A DNA stretch of 64,000 bases from Dyella mobilis (GTDB lineage Bacteria; Pseudomonadota; Gammaproteobacteria; Xanthomonadales; Rhodanobacteraceae). Positions 52,814-61,224 of the stretch are shown here, piece after piece. The notes beneath the pieces were generated by a model, which saw nothing but the letters and a program-made list of their open reading frames with translations, ran no database searches and had not been told where the DNA came from. The stretch is from NCBI RefSeq assembly GCF_016904945.1, contig NZ_JADIKF010000038.1:62001-126000 (forward strand). Direction: 5' to 3'. Position 1 is the stretch's first letter; each line of letters opens with the position of its first letter. The translations under genes and the position numbers were made by a program.

Positions 52814-53871
52814 GCCGCGGCCCCCATGTCGTGCTCGGAAAGCACTTGGTCGATGATGTCCCGGCCGTAGGCATCGCTCTGGCGCTGCTGCACCTCGCGC
52901 AATGCAGCCGCCCCCATGCCCGGCAGCGCCAGCAGCGCCTGCGCGGCGCGATAGCGAACCCACCACACCTTGTCGGCCAGCATCGGTTCCAGCCGCAGGC
53001 TGTCGGATGCTTCGCCGATGCGGCCCAATGCCGACGCCGCGTGCATGCGCACGTGCCAGCGCGCTGCACTCAGAAAGCCGGCCACCCGCTCGCGATCCTG
53101 CTTGTCGCTCACCAGTTGCAGGCAGATCGAGATGGCGTGGTCGTCTACCGGGCTGTCGAGCAGTTGCCGGATCACTCCGGCGGCGCGCTGCGGATCGATG
53201 TCGACCAGGAAGCGCACCAGTTTCAGCATGGTGGTGGTGTTCGCACGCAACAGTGCGTTGTCCAGTTCGCGCACCGCACTGCCGTCTTCGTTGCGCGCCA
53301 GGATGCGGGCGACGTTGCCGGGCATCCAGTCGTCACGCTCCAGGATCATCGGCACGAACATCGCCATCGCCTCGGGCGGATCCACCTGCCCCAGCGCATA
53401 GGCCGCGCACAGCGAAACGATCGGGCTGCGGTCGTTGAGGAACGGCACCAGCTCTTCGAACACGCTGCGGTCGCGCAAGTGTCCAAGCGCCACGATGGCC
53501 ATCGCGCGATCGTGATAGTTGCCCTGCAGCATGCGCCGCGCGGCATCCACCAGGCCCACGTGATGGCCGAGCGACAGCAGCGGCGCCAGGTCCGCGTGGC
53601 CCAATGTTTCGTGGGTGGCGTTCCAGGCTTCGATAAAGCCGGCGACTTCGTCGCGCCGCAACGAGGGCACCTGCACCTCTTCGCCGGCCAGGGCGTGCTG
53701 CATCACCTGCAACCAGTGCCGCTGCGCGCGCTTGTCGCGCAGTTCGCGCCGTTGCGAACGCGCCCGCATCAAAACGATGACCGTTAACAGGCTGAAGGCG
53801 AGCACCAGGGTGAGGATTGCCACCCAATACGCCACGGTCAGCAGCGTCGCCCCATTGGCAGGATTACCCAT
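52810..53871 (-). CDS. Membrane-anchored HEAT-repeat protein, first gene of the exopolysaccharide operon
   Basis: 353 aa from ATG 53871 (GGGGGCGG upstream); longer frames reach into the regulatory region and are rejected. An N-terminal transmembrane helix (about residues 12-34) is followed by a basic cytoplasmic linker and HEAT/PBS-lyase-type repeats with RAMAIVALGHLRD, PIVSLCAAYALGQVD, RMHAASALGRIGEA and VRYRAAQALLALPG. HEAT arrays are protein-binding scaffolds, so it may recruit or regulate the synthase. Its stop overlaps the synthase start. Its function is inferred from the operon. Confidence 0.82.
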   Translation of the reverse strand: MGNPANGATLLTVAYWVAILTLVLAFSLLTVIVLMRARSQRRELRDKRAQRHWLQVMQHALAGEEVQVPSLRRDEVAGFIEAWNATHETLGHADLAPLLSLGHHVGLVDAARRMLQGNYHDRAMAIVALGHLRDRSVFEELVPFLNDRSPIVSLCAAYALGQVDPPEAMAMFVPMILERDDWMPGNVARILARNEDGSAVRELDNALLRANTTTMLKLVRFLVDIDPQRAAGVIRQLLDSPVDDHAISICLQLVSDKQDRERVAGFLSAARWHVRMHAASALGRIGEASDSLRLEPMLADKVWWVRYRAAQALLALPGMGAAALREVQQRQSDAYGRDIIDQVLSEHDMGAAA

Positions 53872-53963
53872 AACCGCCCCCTTTGTCCCCTTACGGCTCG
53901 TGGCCCCGCCCACGCTCGGTACGTGCCAAACCATGCATAACCCGCTCCAAGCATGGCCTATAT

Positions 53964-53979
53964 TGTGATGCCCGTCACG
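53964..53979. promoter_or_regulatory. Crp/Clp-like site before the exopolysaccharide operon
   Basis: TGTGA-TGCCCG-TCACG matches TGTGA-N6-TCACA at 9 of 10 positions, centred about 100 bases upstream of the HEAT gene ATG. On the minus strand TTATGC (53940-53935), about 34 bases downstream of the centre, could be the -10 box, which is roughly class II Crp geometry. Confidence 0.6.
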
Positions 53980-54287
53980 CTCTTGACATGAAATCTTGTG
54001 ATAGTGCTTGGCTATCCGGGGGTGCGGACCGCTGCAATTTTTCGAGGTCGGCCGCCATCCGGGCACGATGCTGCGAACCACCCGCCATCGAAGGTGACGG
54101 CTGTTCGAACCACACCATCCTTAGCCTGTGCGCCCCCCGGCAGTCAGGCAACCCCAAGTTCTTGGGGTGCCGCCCCCAAGTTCCGGCACCTATACCGATC
54201 CGCCCCTCAGGCAACCGTGAAGGGCATGCCGTGTCGGCGGCGATGTGCCGCGCAGGGGCGTGTGACCAAACCGGTCAGCCTTGGCCG
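53980..54287. other. Intergenic between permease 3' end and exopolysaccharide promoter
   Basis: 308 bases. It contains the hairpin CCCCAAG-TT-CTTGGGG (54152-54167), extendable with a bulge to GGCA/TGCC, without a T-run. It may mark the permease transcript end. Short frames here show no recognisable protein. Confidence 0.4.
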
Positions 54288-56861
54288 CTAACGCGTGGCC
54301 GTGGCCGGCGGCACGCGGGAGGCCTGTCGCGCCGGCACGAACACGGCGCACTGGCCGATGGCCATCACCACGAAGGCACCCGCCAGCACATAGGCGACGG
54401 GCAAGGTCTCCATTTCAAAATAGTGCATCAACAACCTGTTGAGGCCGTAGGCGACACCCAGCCCAACAGCGGCACCGCTCCCCACCATGACCACGTTTTC
54501 CAGTTGGAAATACTGAAAAATGTCGCGCCGGCGGGCACCGAGCGCACGGCGTATGCCGATCTGCCGGCGCCGTTCGCTGACCCAGGCCTGGCTCAAGCCG
54601 GCAATGCCAGCCCCGGTAACGATCAGCAGCAAGAGGCTGATGACTCCCATCAACGAGGCTGTGCCGATGTCGGCGCGGTAGGCCTCGGCACGAATGCTTG
54701 CAAAGCTCTTCAAGCTGTCCTCATCCATCACCCGCGCGGCGTTGGCGGCATACAACGCGGGCTTCGCCGCGGCCATGGCTGCTGCGAGGCGACCCGGCCT
54801 GGCGCGAACCGCATAGAGCGTGGCAGCCGATGGCACGTGCACCGGCGTCATCACCGAGTACCAGGGCGAACTGGCTTCCTGTCCATAAACAGAAGACACG
54901 TGCAGGCGATCGACGATGCCAACGATGCTGCTCGGCAGGTTGCCGCCATCGAGATAAACGGTTTTGCCGAGCGCATCGCCCGCGGGGAACAACTTGTCCG
55001 CCAAAGGGCGCGTCACGATGACGAAGGGCTGCGAGGGGGTATCGAACTTCACATCGGCCGCCGAAAAATCCCGCCCTTCGAGCAGGCGGACACCCAACGT
55101 CTTCAACGACGATTCGTCGACGGCATACAAGCCGGCAAACGCCTCGCCGTGCGGCTGCATCGGCTTGAGGTTGAGATAGACATTCGAAGAGGGGCCGGTC
55201 AACGGCAACGCGCTGATGGATGTCACGGCCTGCACGTCGGGGAGGCTGCGCAAGGTGCGAAGATCCGCCTGAAGCAGGCTGTCGAGCCGGCTTTGGCCCG
55301 ATGGCGAATCCGCATCGGATATGCCGATCCATTGCTGCGTCAGCAGGAACAGATTCTGCTCGTCCAGCCCGCTCGGCTGCCGCACCCGATCGACGCGCTG
55401 CTCGATGACAAACAGTGCATTGGCCACGATCGCCAGGCTCAAGGCCACCTGCAACACGATCAGCGACACGCTCATCTTGTGCCGATGCAGCACCGAGAGC
55501 AGAGGCGGCAAACTCAGCTTGAACCTTGCCGATGCGCGAAGAGTCGTCGCGCGCCCGGCAAGCTGTGCGCGCGCCACGCGCAGGGCCGGATAAAGCGCCG
55601 CGAGCCACGCACCGAGCATGGCGGCTGCGACCGCCAGCAGCAGCAAGGAGACATCCAGATGCGCCAATACGGCGATATTTCTGGGCAATACCCAATCCAG
55701 CACCTGCAGGCCGGCGCATGCCAGCATCACACCCGCAAGGCCCCCGGCCAGTCCCACCAGCCCCGCTTCCACGAAGCACGGCAGGTAAATCGCCGAACGG
55801 GGCGCACCAAGCATTCGCCGCACGCCAATCTCGCGTTCGCGGCGCAGGAAGCGGCCAAGCATCACGCCCGCCGAATTGGCCAGGCACACGATCAGCAAAC
55901 CCAGCGCCACCAGGAACGACAAGCGTGTGTCGCTGGGCACTACGTGATGGTAATCGAGCCAGCCCATCAGGCTGCGCAAGCGCACATTGGGAGACCAGGC
56001 GAAGCGCCCTGCCCGCTGCTGGTCGCGGGCGTAGTCGAGCAAGTAGCGCTGGTAGGCCGATATCTGTTCCGCGCTGTCCAGTTCGACCAGGTAGGCAACC
56101 CACACGCAACTGGAAGACCGAGTACCTGCGAAGGTTTGCGATGACGGCCGTTCGGCGCACATGGTGAAACCGTCGTTCTCGATCGAGGTATCGATCGCCG
56201 TCGTGAACGGCATGAAGACGTCGTCGCCCTGCCCGGTAAAGCCGCCGGTGCCGGTATCCATGATGTCGTAGTAGCGCGGCTGCGGATTCCAGTGATCGAG
56301 CACACCTACGATGCGGAAGTCTTTGCCTTGCAGGTTAAGCACCTTGCCCACGCTGTTGCCGCCGCCGAACAGCTTCTGATTGAGCTTGTCGCTTATGACG
56401 ACAACGGCTGCGCGCTGCGTATCGCTCTGTGCATTCCATCCGCTGCCATAGCGGAATGGAACATCCAGCATGGAAAAGAATTCCCCATAAACCGCGTGGC
56501 CGTTTGCATTGAACGGGTGGTGGATGCCGTCGGCCGGCGCTACCAGCGGCGTGATGGCATAGATGGCGGATTGGAACCGCGCGCGGTGATCCTGCATGAA
56601 GCGGGTGGCATCCAGATACGTCAGCGCATCCGGCGGCTCGCCGGCACGGCGAATGGCATGCACCGGCCCCCAAGGATCGATCTGCGGCACGAACAGGTGC
56701 GCCGACTTCCACGGAATCGGATCGCCGGAGACGGCGCGAAAGACGGCATAGGTGGTGGTCGAGGCGCCTACGCCGAAACCGATCACCAACACCATCAATA
56801 TGGTCAGCCCGACGTTGTGCTTGAGGGCTCGAATGGCTTCCGAGAAGTAATACGCGAGCAC
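54288..56861 (-). CDS. FtsX/MacB-type ABC transporter permease
   Basis: 857 aa starting at GTG 56861 (GAGGAGGGGTGA upstream). An N-terminal MacB periplasmic-core domain is followed by FtsX-like domains with four membrane helices each side, as in the 8-TM, two-repeat permeases of this group: helices near 18-40, 330-350, 375-400 and 425-445, then 750-850. REREIGVRRMLGAPRSAIYLP and ERRRQIGIRRALGARRRDIFQYF are the coupling-helix signatures. These permeases act in lipoprotein or peptide efflux, or cell-surface mechanotransmission, with a separate ATPase, which is not in this window. It starts 16 bases after the kelch-type gene and is co-transcribed with it. Confidence 0.88.
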   Translation of the reverse strand: MLAYYFSEAIRALKHNVGLTILMVLVIGFGVGASTTTYAVFRAVSGDPIPWKSAHLFVPQIDPWGPVHAIRRAGEPPDALTYLDATRFMQDHRARFQSAIYAITPLVAPADGIHHPFNANGHAVYGEFFSMLDVPFRYGSGWNAQSDTQRAAVVVISDKLNQKLFGGGNSVGKVLNLQGKDFRIVGVLDHWNPQPRYYDIMDTGTGGFTGQGDDVFMPFTTAIDTSIENDGFTMCAERPSSQTFAGTRSSSCVWVAYLVELDSAEQISAYQRYLLDYARDQQRAGRFAWSPNVRLRSLMGWLDYHHVVPSDTRLSFLVALGLLIVCLANSAGVMLGRFLRREREIGVRRMLGAPRSAIYLPCFVEAGLVGLAGGLAGVMLACAGLQVLDWVLPRNIAVLAHLDVSLLLLAVAAAMLGAWLAALYPALRVARAQLAGRATTLRASARFKLSLPPLLSVLHRHKMSVSLIVLQVALSLAIVANALFVIEQRVDRVRQPSGLDEQNLFLLTQQWIGISDADSPSGQSRLDSLLQADLRTLRSLPDVQAVTSISALPLTGPSSNVYLNLKPMQPHGEAFAGLYAVDESSLKTLGVRLLEGRDFSAADVKFDTPSQPFVIVTRPLADKLFPAGDALGKTVYLDGGNLPSSIVGIVDRLHVSSVYGQEASSPWYSVMTPVHVPSAATLYAVRARPGRLAAAMAAAKPALYAANAARVMDEDSLKSFASIRAEAYRADIGTASLMGVISLLLLIVTGAGIAGLSQAWVSERRRQIGIRRALGARRRDIFQYFQLENVVMVGSGAAVGLGVAYGLNRLLMHYFEMETLPVAYVLAGAFVVMAIGQCAVFVPARQASRVPPATATR

Positions 56862-56877
56862 TCACCCCTCCTCACAC

Positions 56878-59178
56878 TCATGGCGCGCACGTCGAATCGG
56901 ACAGAACGCAACCGACCTCGCCCGCCGGAAACATCTGCTCCTCGCCACCCACGGTACGGCTGATCAGCAAGCCTTGATAGTGCTGGATGAACTGCCCTTG
57001 CGGGTCTCTCCAGAACCAGCTCCACTGCCCCGTAGCGGGATCGAATCGCTGCAGTCCGCGCGGATGCACATAGAGCCCTTTCGGGCCCGGCGGCTCGTCG
57101 GTGTCGCCGGTCAGATACACGCTGCCCTGCAATTCGAACCACCACCCGCCGAAGCCCCCCGGGAAACGAAACCCCGGCTGCGGACCGGCACCTACGGCCC
57201 AGCGATGCGATGACGGATTGAAATATTCAATGCGAATGCGCGGATGGTTCTGGTCGCCCACGTGGACCTCGATCACGCTGCCATCTTCGCCAATCACCGG
57301 CCAGCCACCCGGGGTAGGAGAGGGTGCCGATTCGGTCCAGCGATGCGTGGCAGGCGTGTAGATCTCGACCGTTTGCGCCAGCGCGAAATCATCGGCATTC
57401 CCACCCTTGCCTTGCACTTCGCCACCGGCCACGACCACTTGCCCATCGGCAAGTTCACGCACGCGGATGTTCGTGTATGTCCCGTTGCGCCGGGCGCGCT
57501 TGAGGTGCAGCCAGCGGTGTCGGGTGAAATGCGGAACATCGTTCTTCACTTGCACCAGAAGCTGATCGATGTCGCCGCCTTGCCCCAGCACGAACAACCG
57601 GCCGTCGCGGCCCTGCCCGACGATGTCATCCGCATCGAGCTTGAGTTCGGACAGCACCTGCCACTGCACGTGCAGGCCACGCCGCGTGGATGACAACCAC
57701 TCCGCAGGGGGAGACGGTGCGTCACGCCCAGCGGTCGGCAATTTTCCACCAACCACCAAAACGCTCTCGCCGATCCGGAAAACGCGAGGCCTGCTGCGCG
57801 CGTCATGCAGGGTGGGCAGTGCGAGCAGGTCGCCCGAAGGCGTTACGCCTTCCACCGTTCCCGCATACACAAAATAGTTGCCACCGGTGTTCGCCGTGCC
57901 GCCGACCAACAGTGCCGGTTGCTTCTGCGTGGGCGGAAGGAACGCCGTTTCGCTCATCTCGCGATTCGTAGCGATCGTACCTGCATTCCCGTCGCGCTTT
58001 GGCAGCGGCACGATATCGCCTGGAAAACGCAGCGATGCGAGCCCGGGCGGATCATCGGGCGAAGACAGATGCCAGTGCCAGGCGTAAAAACGGCCTTCGA
58101 GCTGGAAAGGGAAAAAGCCCGAAGCGCCGAGCTGATCGCCCCTCTCCCACGCGCCGGCGTCAAACCACGTACGCGTCGCTACGTCGAACGCGGGAAGATG
58201 GGCACTGATGCCTCGCCCGAACAGCACGATGCGCCCCTCGTAGCCTGGCAGCCAACTGCCCTTTGCAAACGCCGTGGCAGCAGGCATGGGCGGCAACGCT
58301 TCGAACGCATTGCGGCCAGGGTCCCACCGTTCTGCGGAACGCGAAGGGCCCACGCCCAAGCGATCGGTCGGCGTCCAGCCGCCCGCCACCAACACGGAAC
58401 CATCGGGCAGACGAAAAGCAGCTCCCCCGGCCCTGGGCTGCAGCAGATCCGGACCGTTGCTCCACGATTTGCTGCGTACGTCCAGAATGTGAGTCGATGC
58501 CAGGCAATCATGGACACCGTAGCAGCCGTAATCTATCGAGCTGGAACCGCCCAGGAGCATGACGCGATGATCATCCAGCGCCACCAGGGCATACCCCGAG
58601 TGTGCAACCGGCAACTCCGGCATGGGTTCCAACGCAACCTGCGACCCTTTGAGACGGGCCAGGTAGCCGCCGAGGCGACCACGCTTGGGCGAGCGCTCCA
58701 GGATGAAAACCGTATCGTCGGACAAGGCGACCATGCGTATCGTGCGCACGTCGTCGGGGGTCGGGATGACGACGCTGCCCAGGCCTTGCGGCGTAAGCCA
58801 GCCAATCGTCCACGTATCGGCGGTAACCCAATGCTTGGCGCCGCAGTTCGATTGGTCCCACAAAAATACGGTACCGCCGACAACTGGTATCTGGTCTTCG
58901 ACGGTGCCACGGAAACCGAGTGGTTGAACGCTAGTCGCACCCGTGGCGGGGTCCCAGCTGCGCAGCGCCAGCTGGTTGTCCTCGGCACACAGGCTGATGA
59001 TGTTATCGGTCGATTCCGCAGCCACCCACTGCAGCTTGCCGCCCGCCAGCTGCCGAGGCGTCCCTAGCGGCAAAGCACCGGCGGAAGGGAACGGCGGAAT
59101 ATCCGCCGCCTGCGCAACCCATGGCAACAGCAACAAGGCCAGAGCAAGTCGCACTGCGTACCGACTGCGACGCGGCAC
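56878..59178 (-). CDS. Secreted kelch-like repeat protein
   Basis: 766 aa from GTG 59178, with GGAGACC 8 bases upstream; an ATG frame from 59298 adds residues before the signal peptide. The signal peptide ends near VAQA. It is built from beta-propeller repeats of the kelch/galactose-oxidase type: HRVMLLGGSS, GGAAFRLPDGSVLVAGGW, GRIVLFGRG, SVLVVGGKL, GQVVVAGGEVQG and WTESAPSPTPGG. There is no clear catalytic residue set, so it may bind glycan or protein in the periplasm or outside the cell. It lies directly upstream of an FtsX-type permease, suggesting the two work together or share regulation. Confidence 0.8.
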   Translation of the reverse strand: MPRRSRYAVRLALALLLLPWVAQAADIPPFPSAGALPLGTPRQLAGGKLQWVAAESTDNIISLCAEDNQLALRSWDPATGATSVQPLGFRGTVEDQIPVVGGTVFLWDQSNCGAKHWVTADTWTIGWLTPQGLGSVVIPTPDDVRTIRMVALSDDTVFILERSPKRGRLGGYLARLKGSQVALEPMPELPVAHSGYALVALDDHRVMLLGGSSSIDYGCYGVHDCLASTHILDVRSKSWSNGPDLLQPRAGGAAFRLPDGSVLVAGGWTPTDRLGVGPSRSAERWDPGRNAFEALPPMPAATAFAKGSWLPGYEGRIVLFGRGISAHLPAFDVATRTWFDAGAWERGDQLGASGFFPFQLEGRFYAWHWHLSSPDDPPGLASLRFPGDIVPLPKRDGNAGTIATNREMSETAFLPPTQKQPALLVGGTANTGGNYFVYAGTVEGVTPSGDLLALPTLHDARSRPRVFRIGESVLVVGGKLPTAGRDAPSPPAEWLSSTRRGLHVQWQVLSELKLDADDIVGQGRDGRLFVLGQGGDIDQLLVQVKNDVPHFTRHRWLHLKRARRNGTYTNIRVRELADGQVVVAGGEVQGKGGNADDFALAQTVEIYTPATHRWTESAPSPTPGGWPVIGEDGSVIEVHVGDQNHPRIRIEYFNPSSHRWAVGAGPQPGFRFPGGFGGWWFELQGSVYLTGDTDEPPGPKGLYVHPRGLQRFDPATGQWSWFWRDPQGQFIQHYQGLLISRTVGGEEQMFPAGEVGCVLSDSTCAP

Positions 59179-59350
59179 GTGCCGGTCTCCAGGCCGTGGG
59201 GTCGACTGCGACGGCGGCAAGCGAAAGTCGTCCACGCGCGAGAGCCTGGTCAGGGAGTTGGCGCATGCTACCTGCTGCGTCTGGCAAACGGGTGGCATTC
59301 CCCTGGCTAGGGCCTGTTAGCACTAGGTGCTACAACGTTTGCCTGCCCGA

Positions 59351-60004
59351 TCAACTGGCCGGAAGCGGGGCGGCGTTGATTGCCAGCTGGGCAGCGAAAG
59401 CGCGCTGGTAGGCTGGCCTTGCTTCGGCACGGGCGACATAGGCAGCCAGACTCGGAAACTCGTTGATGATGCCCGACGGTTTCAGCCTGAGCAGCACCGA
59501 GGCCATCATCAGGTCGCCGGCACTGAACGCACCATCGAGCCATTCGGCATCGCCCAGGCGTGCGGAAAGCTGGTGCAGCCGGCTGCGAATGCGCTCCACC
59601 ACCAGCGGCATGCGTTCCTTCGCCCAGGGCTTGTCCCCTTCAACGAACCTGACGGTGACCAATTCGAGGATCGGCGGCTCCACCGTGTTCAGCGCGGCGA
59701 ACATCCAGGTGATCGCGCGGGCGCGGGCATTGCCGTCTTGCGGCAGCAGGCCCGCGTGACGCTCGGCGATGTGAAAGATGATCGCGCCGCTTTCGAACAA
59801 AGCCAGATCGCCTTCCTCATAGGTTGGAATCTGGCCGAACGGATGCACGGCAAGATGCGCCGGTTCCTTCATCGCACTGCGGGAAACGAGCCGGACCTCG
59901 TAGGGCTGGCCGGCTTCCTCCAGCGCCCAGCGAACGCGCGTATCGCGTGCCAGGCCCATGCCGCCGTCGGGCGAACGTTCAAAGGCGGTAATGACGATGC
60001 TCAT
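59351..60004 (-). CDS. Glutathione S-transferase family protein
   Basis: 217 aa from ATG 60004, with AAGGGAC upstream. The thioredoxin-fold N-terminal domain has VRWALEEAGQPYEVRLV and FGQIPTYEEGDLALFESGAII (the cis-Pro and SGA glutathione-binding segments), followed by an all-helical C-terminal domain ending YVARAEARPAYQRAF. The SNAIL/ES-x-A-I motif is the GST glutathione site. It is of the bacterial beta/theta-like GST type used in detoxification of electrophiles. Substrate unknown. It is a single gene. Confidence 0.88.
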   Translation of the reverse strand: MSIVITAFERSPDGGMGLARDTRVRWALEEAGQPYEVRLVSRSAMKEPAHLAVHPFGQIPTYEEGDLALFESGAIIFHIAERHAGLLPQDGNARARAITWMFAALNTVEPPILELVTVRFVEGDKPWAKERMPLVVERIRSRLHQLSARLGDAEWLDGAFSAGDLMMASVLLRLKPSGIINEFPSLAAYVARAEARPAYQRAFAAQLAINAAPLPAS

Positions 60005-60082
60005 CGCGCGGTCCCTTAAAGTTGTGCAGTCTCCATGGCGACGAATCAGGCCGATCCATTTCGACACCTCTGAGTGTGCCCA

Positions 60083-61165
60083 CTAGGGTGTCGATTGCCC
60101 CTGATCCGCAGCGGAGCTTCGCGCCAGCTCGATCACGTGCCGGATGGCGTCGATCACCACGTCGGGCCGCTCCTTCTGCACATAGTGGCGGGCCGCCACT
60201 TCGACCAGCGAACCACGCGTCGACTCGTGGACAATGCGCTGCATTTGCTGCGTATTCCAGACGATAAACCGAGCCTGCTCAGCGGTCGGCTTTCCCTTGA
60301 ACGAAGACGCCTTGAACCAATCCGCCAGGATGACCACCAGCGGCAGGTTGCCAAGCGAGTGATCTGCCTGGGCGATGCTCCGTCCATCGGTCGAATCGCC
60401 CTGGTCGTCGATGGGGTAGAACAGGTTTTGCCGTTCCGAGAACAGCGTTGCCTGGTAGGAAGGCCGTGTCTCCATCGACCGCATCGCGTGCGCCAGCGCC
60501 TCCTCGCGCGGGTCTCCTTGCGTATCGAAATCGTCCAGGCACTTCAACGGGTCTGCCGCCTCGGACTGCAACGCGTGCTGCAAGGCGGCGCGCTGGCAAT
60601 CCTGCATTTGCTGGCCGCGGCCAAGGTACCGTTCGTACGTACGGACATAGTTGAGCGTCGTCGCCGGCGACAACTTCTCCGTAACGGACGGATCCACCAA
60701 CACCATCCCCGCCACGCGATCGGTGTGCTGATAGGTGAAAAGGCGCGCATTCAAACCGCCGCGCGAATGGCCGACGACAATCACGCGACTGCCGAGCTGA
60801 GCGTGGTCGATCAGCGCCAGCATGTCGTCCACGGCCGCCTACGCAGTCGCTTTGCGGTCGACGGGGTCGCTGAAAAAATAGTTGGCGCGATCATAGGAGC
60901 ACGCGCGAGTTGTCTTGGCGACTTCTCCCTGCACCGCACGCCACGCCAGGGTGCCGTCACCGAGGCCGGATTCGAACAATACCGTCGGCTCGCCTTCGCC
61001 GATGCAGTAAAGATTGAGCTGCCGTCCTGGCGCAACCTGCACGCGCTTTTGCGGATGCAGATAGTCGGATGTCGGAAGCAGGTCGGAGGCGGCGGCGGGT
61101 GCCATGGCCAGGAATGTCGTGCAAAGAGCCAACGTAACTTTGAAGATGCAGCGATATCCGTTCAC
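60083..61165 (-). pseudogene. Alpha/beta hydrolase broken by an in-frame TAG
   Basis: 361 codons in one frame, interrupted once by TAG (60839-60841, codons GCG TAG GCG). The part before it (108 aa, ATG 61165) has a signal peptide and LFESGLGDGTLAWRAVQGEV. The part after continues straight into VDDMLALIDH and the nucleophile elbow GHSRGG, then the rest of the lid and C-terminus. Both halves are clearly one hydrolase with the active-site Ser after the stop, so the product would be inactive unless TAG is read through. The rest of the frame has not decayed, so the lesion is recent or a sequencing error. Confidence 0.85.
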
Positions 61166-61224
61166 GCTTTAAATCCTGTTGTCTACGAACGAGGGTTCAG
61201 GTGGCATAGGCTCCACGCGAGGAT

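Noticed and set aside
53872..54081. Longer start for the HEAT-repeat protein
   Set aside because: Would cover the Clp-like site and add non-family sequence; ATG 53871 has a strong ribosome binding site.
53883..56144. 753-codon plus-strand frame
   Set aside because: Antisense to the FtsX permease; no ribosome binding site or domain.
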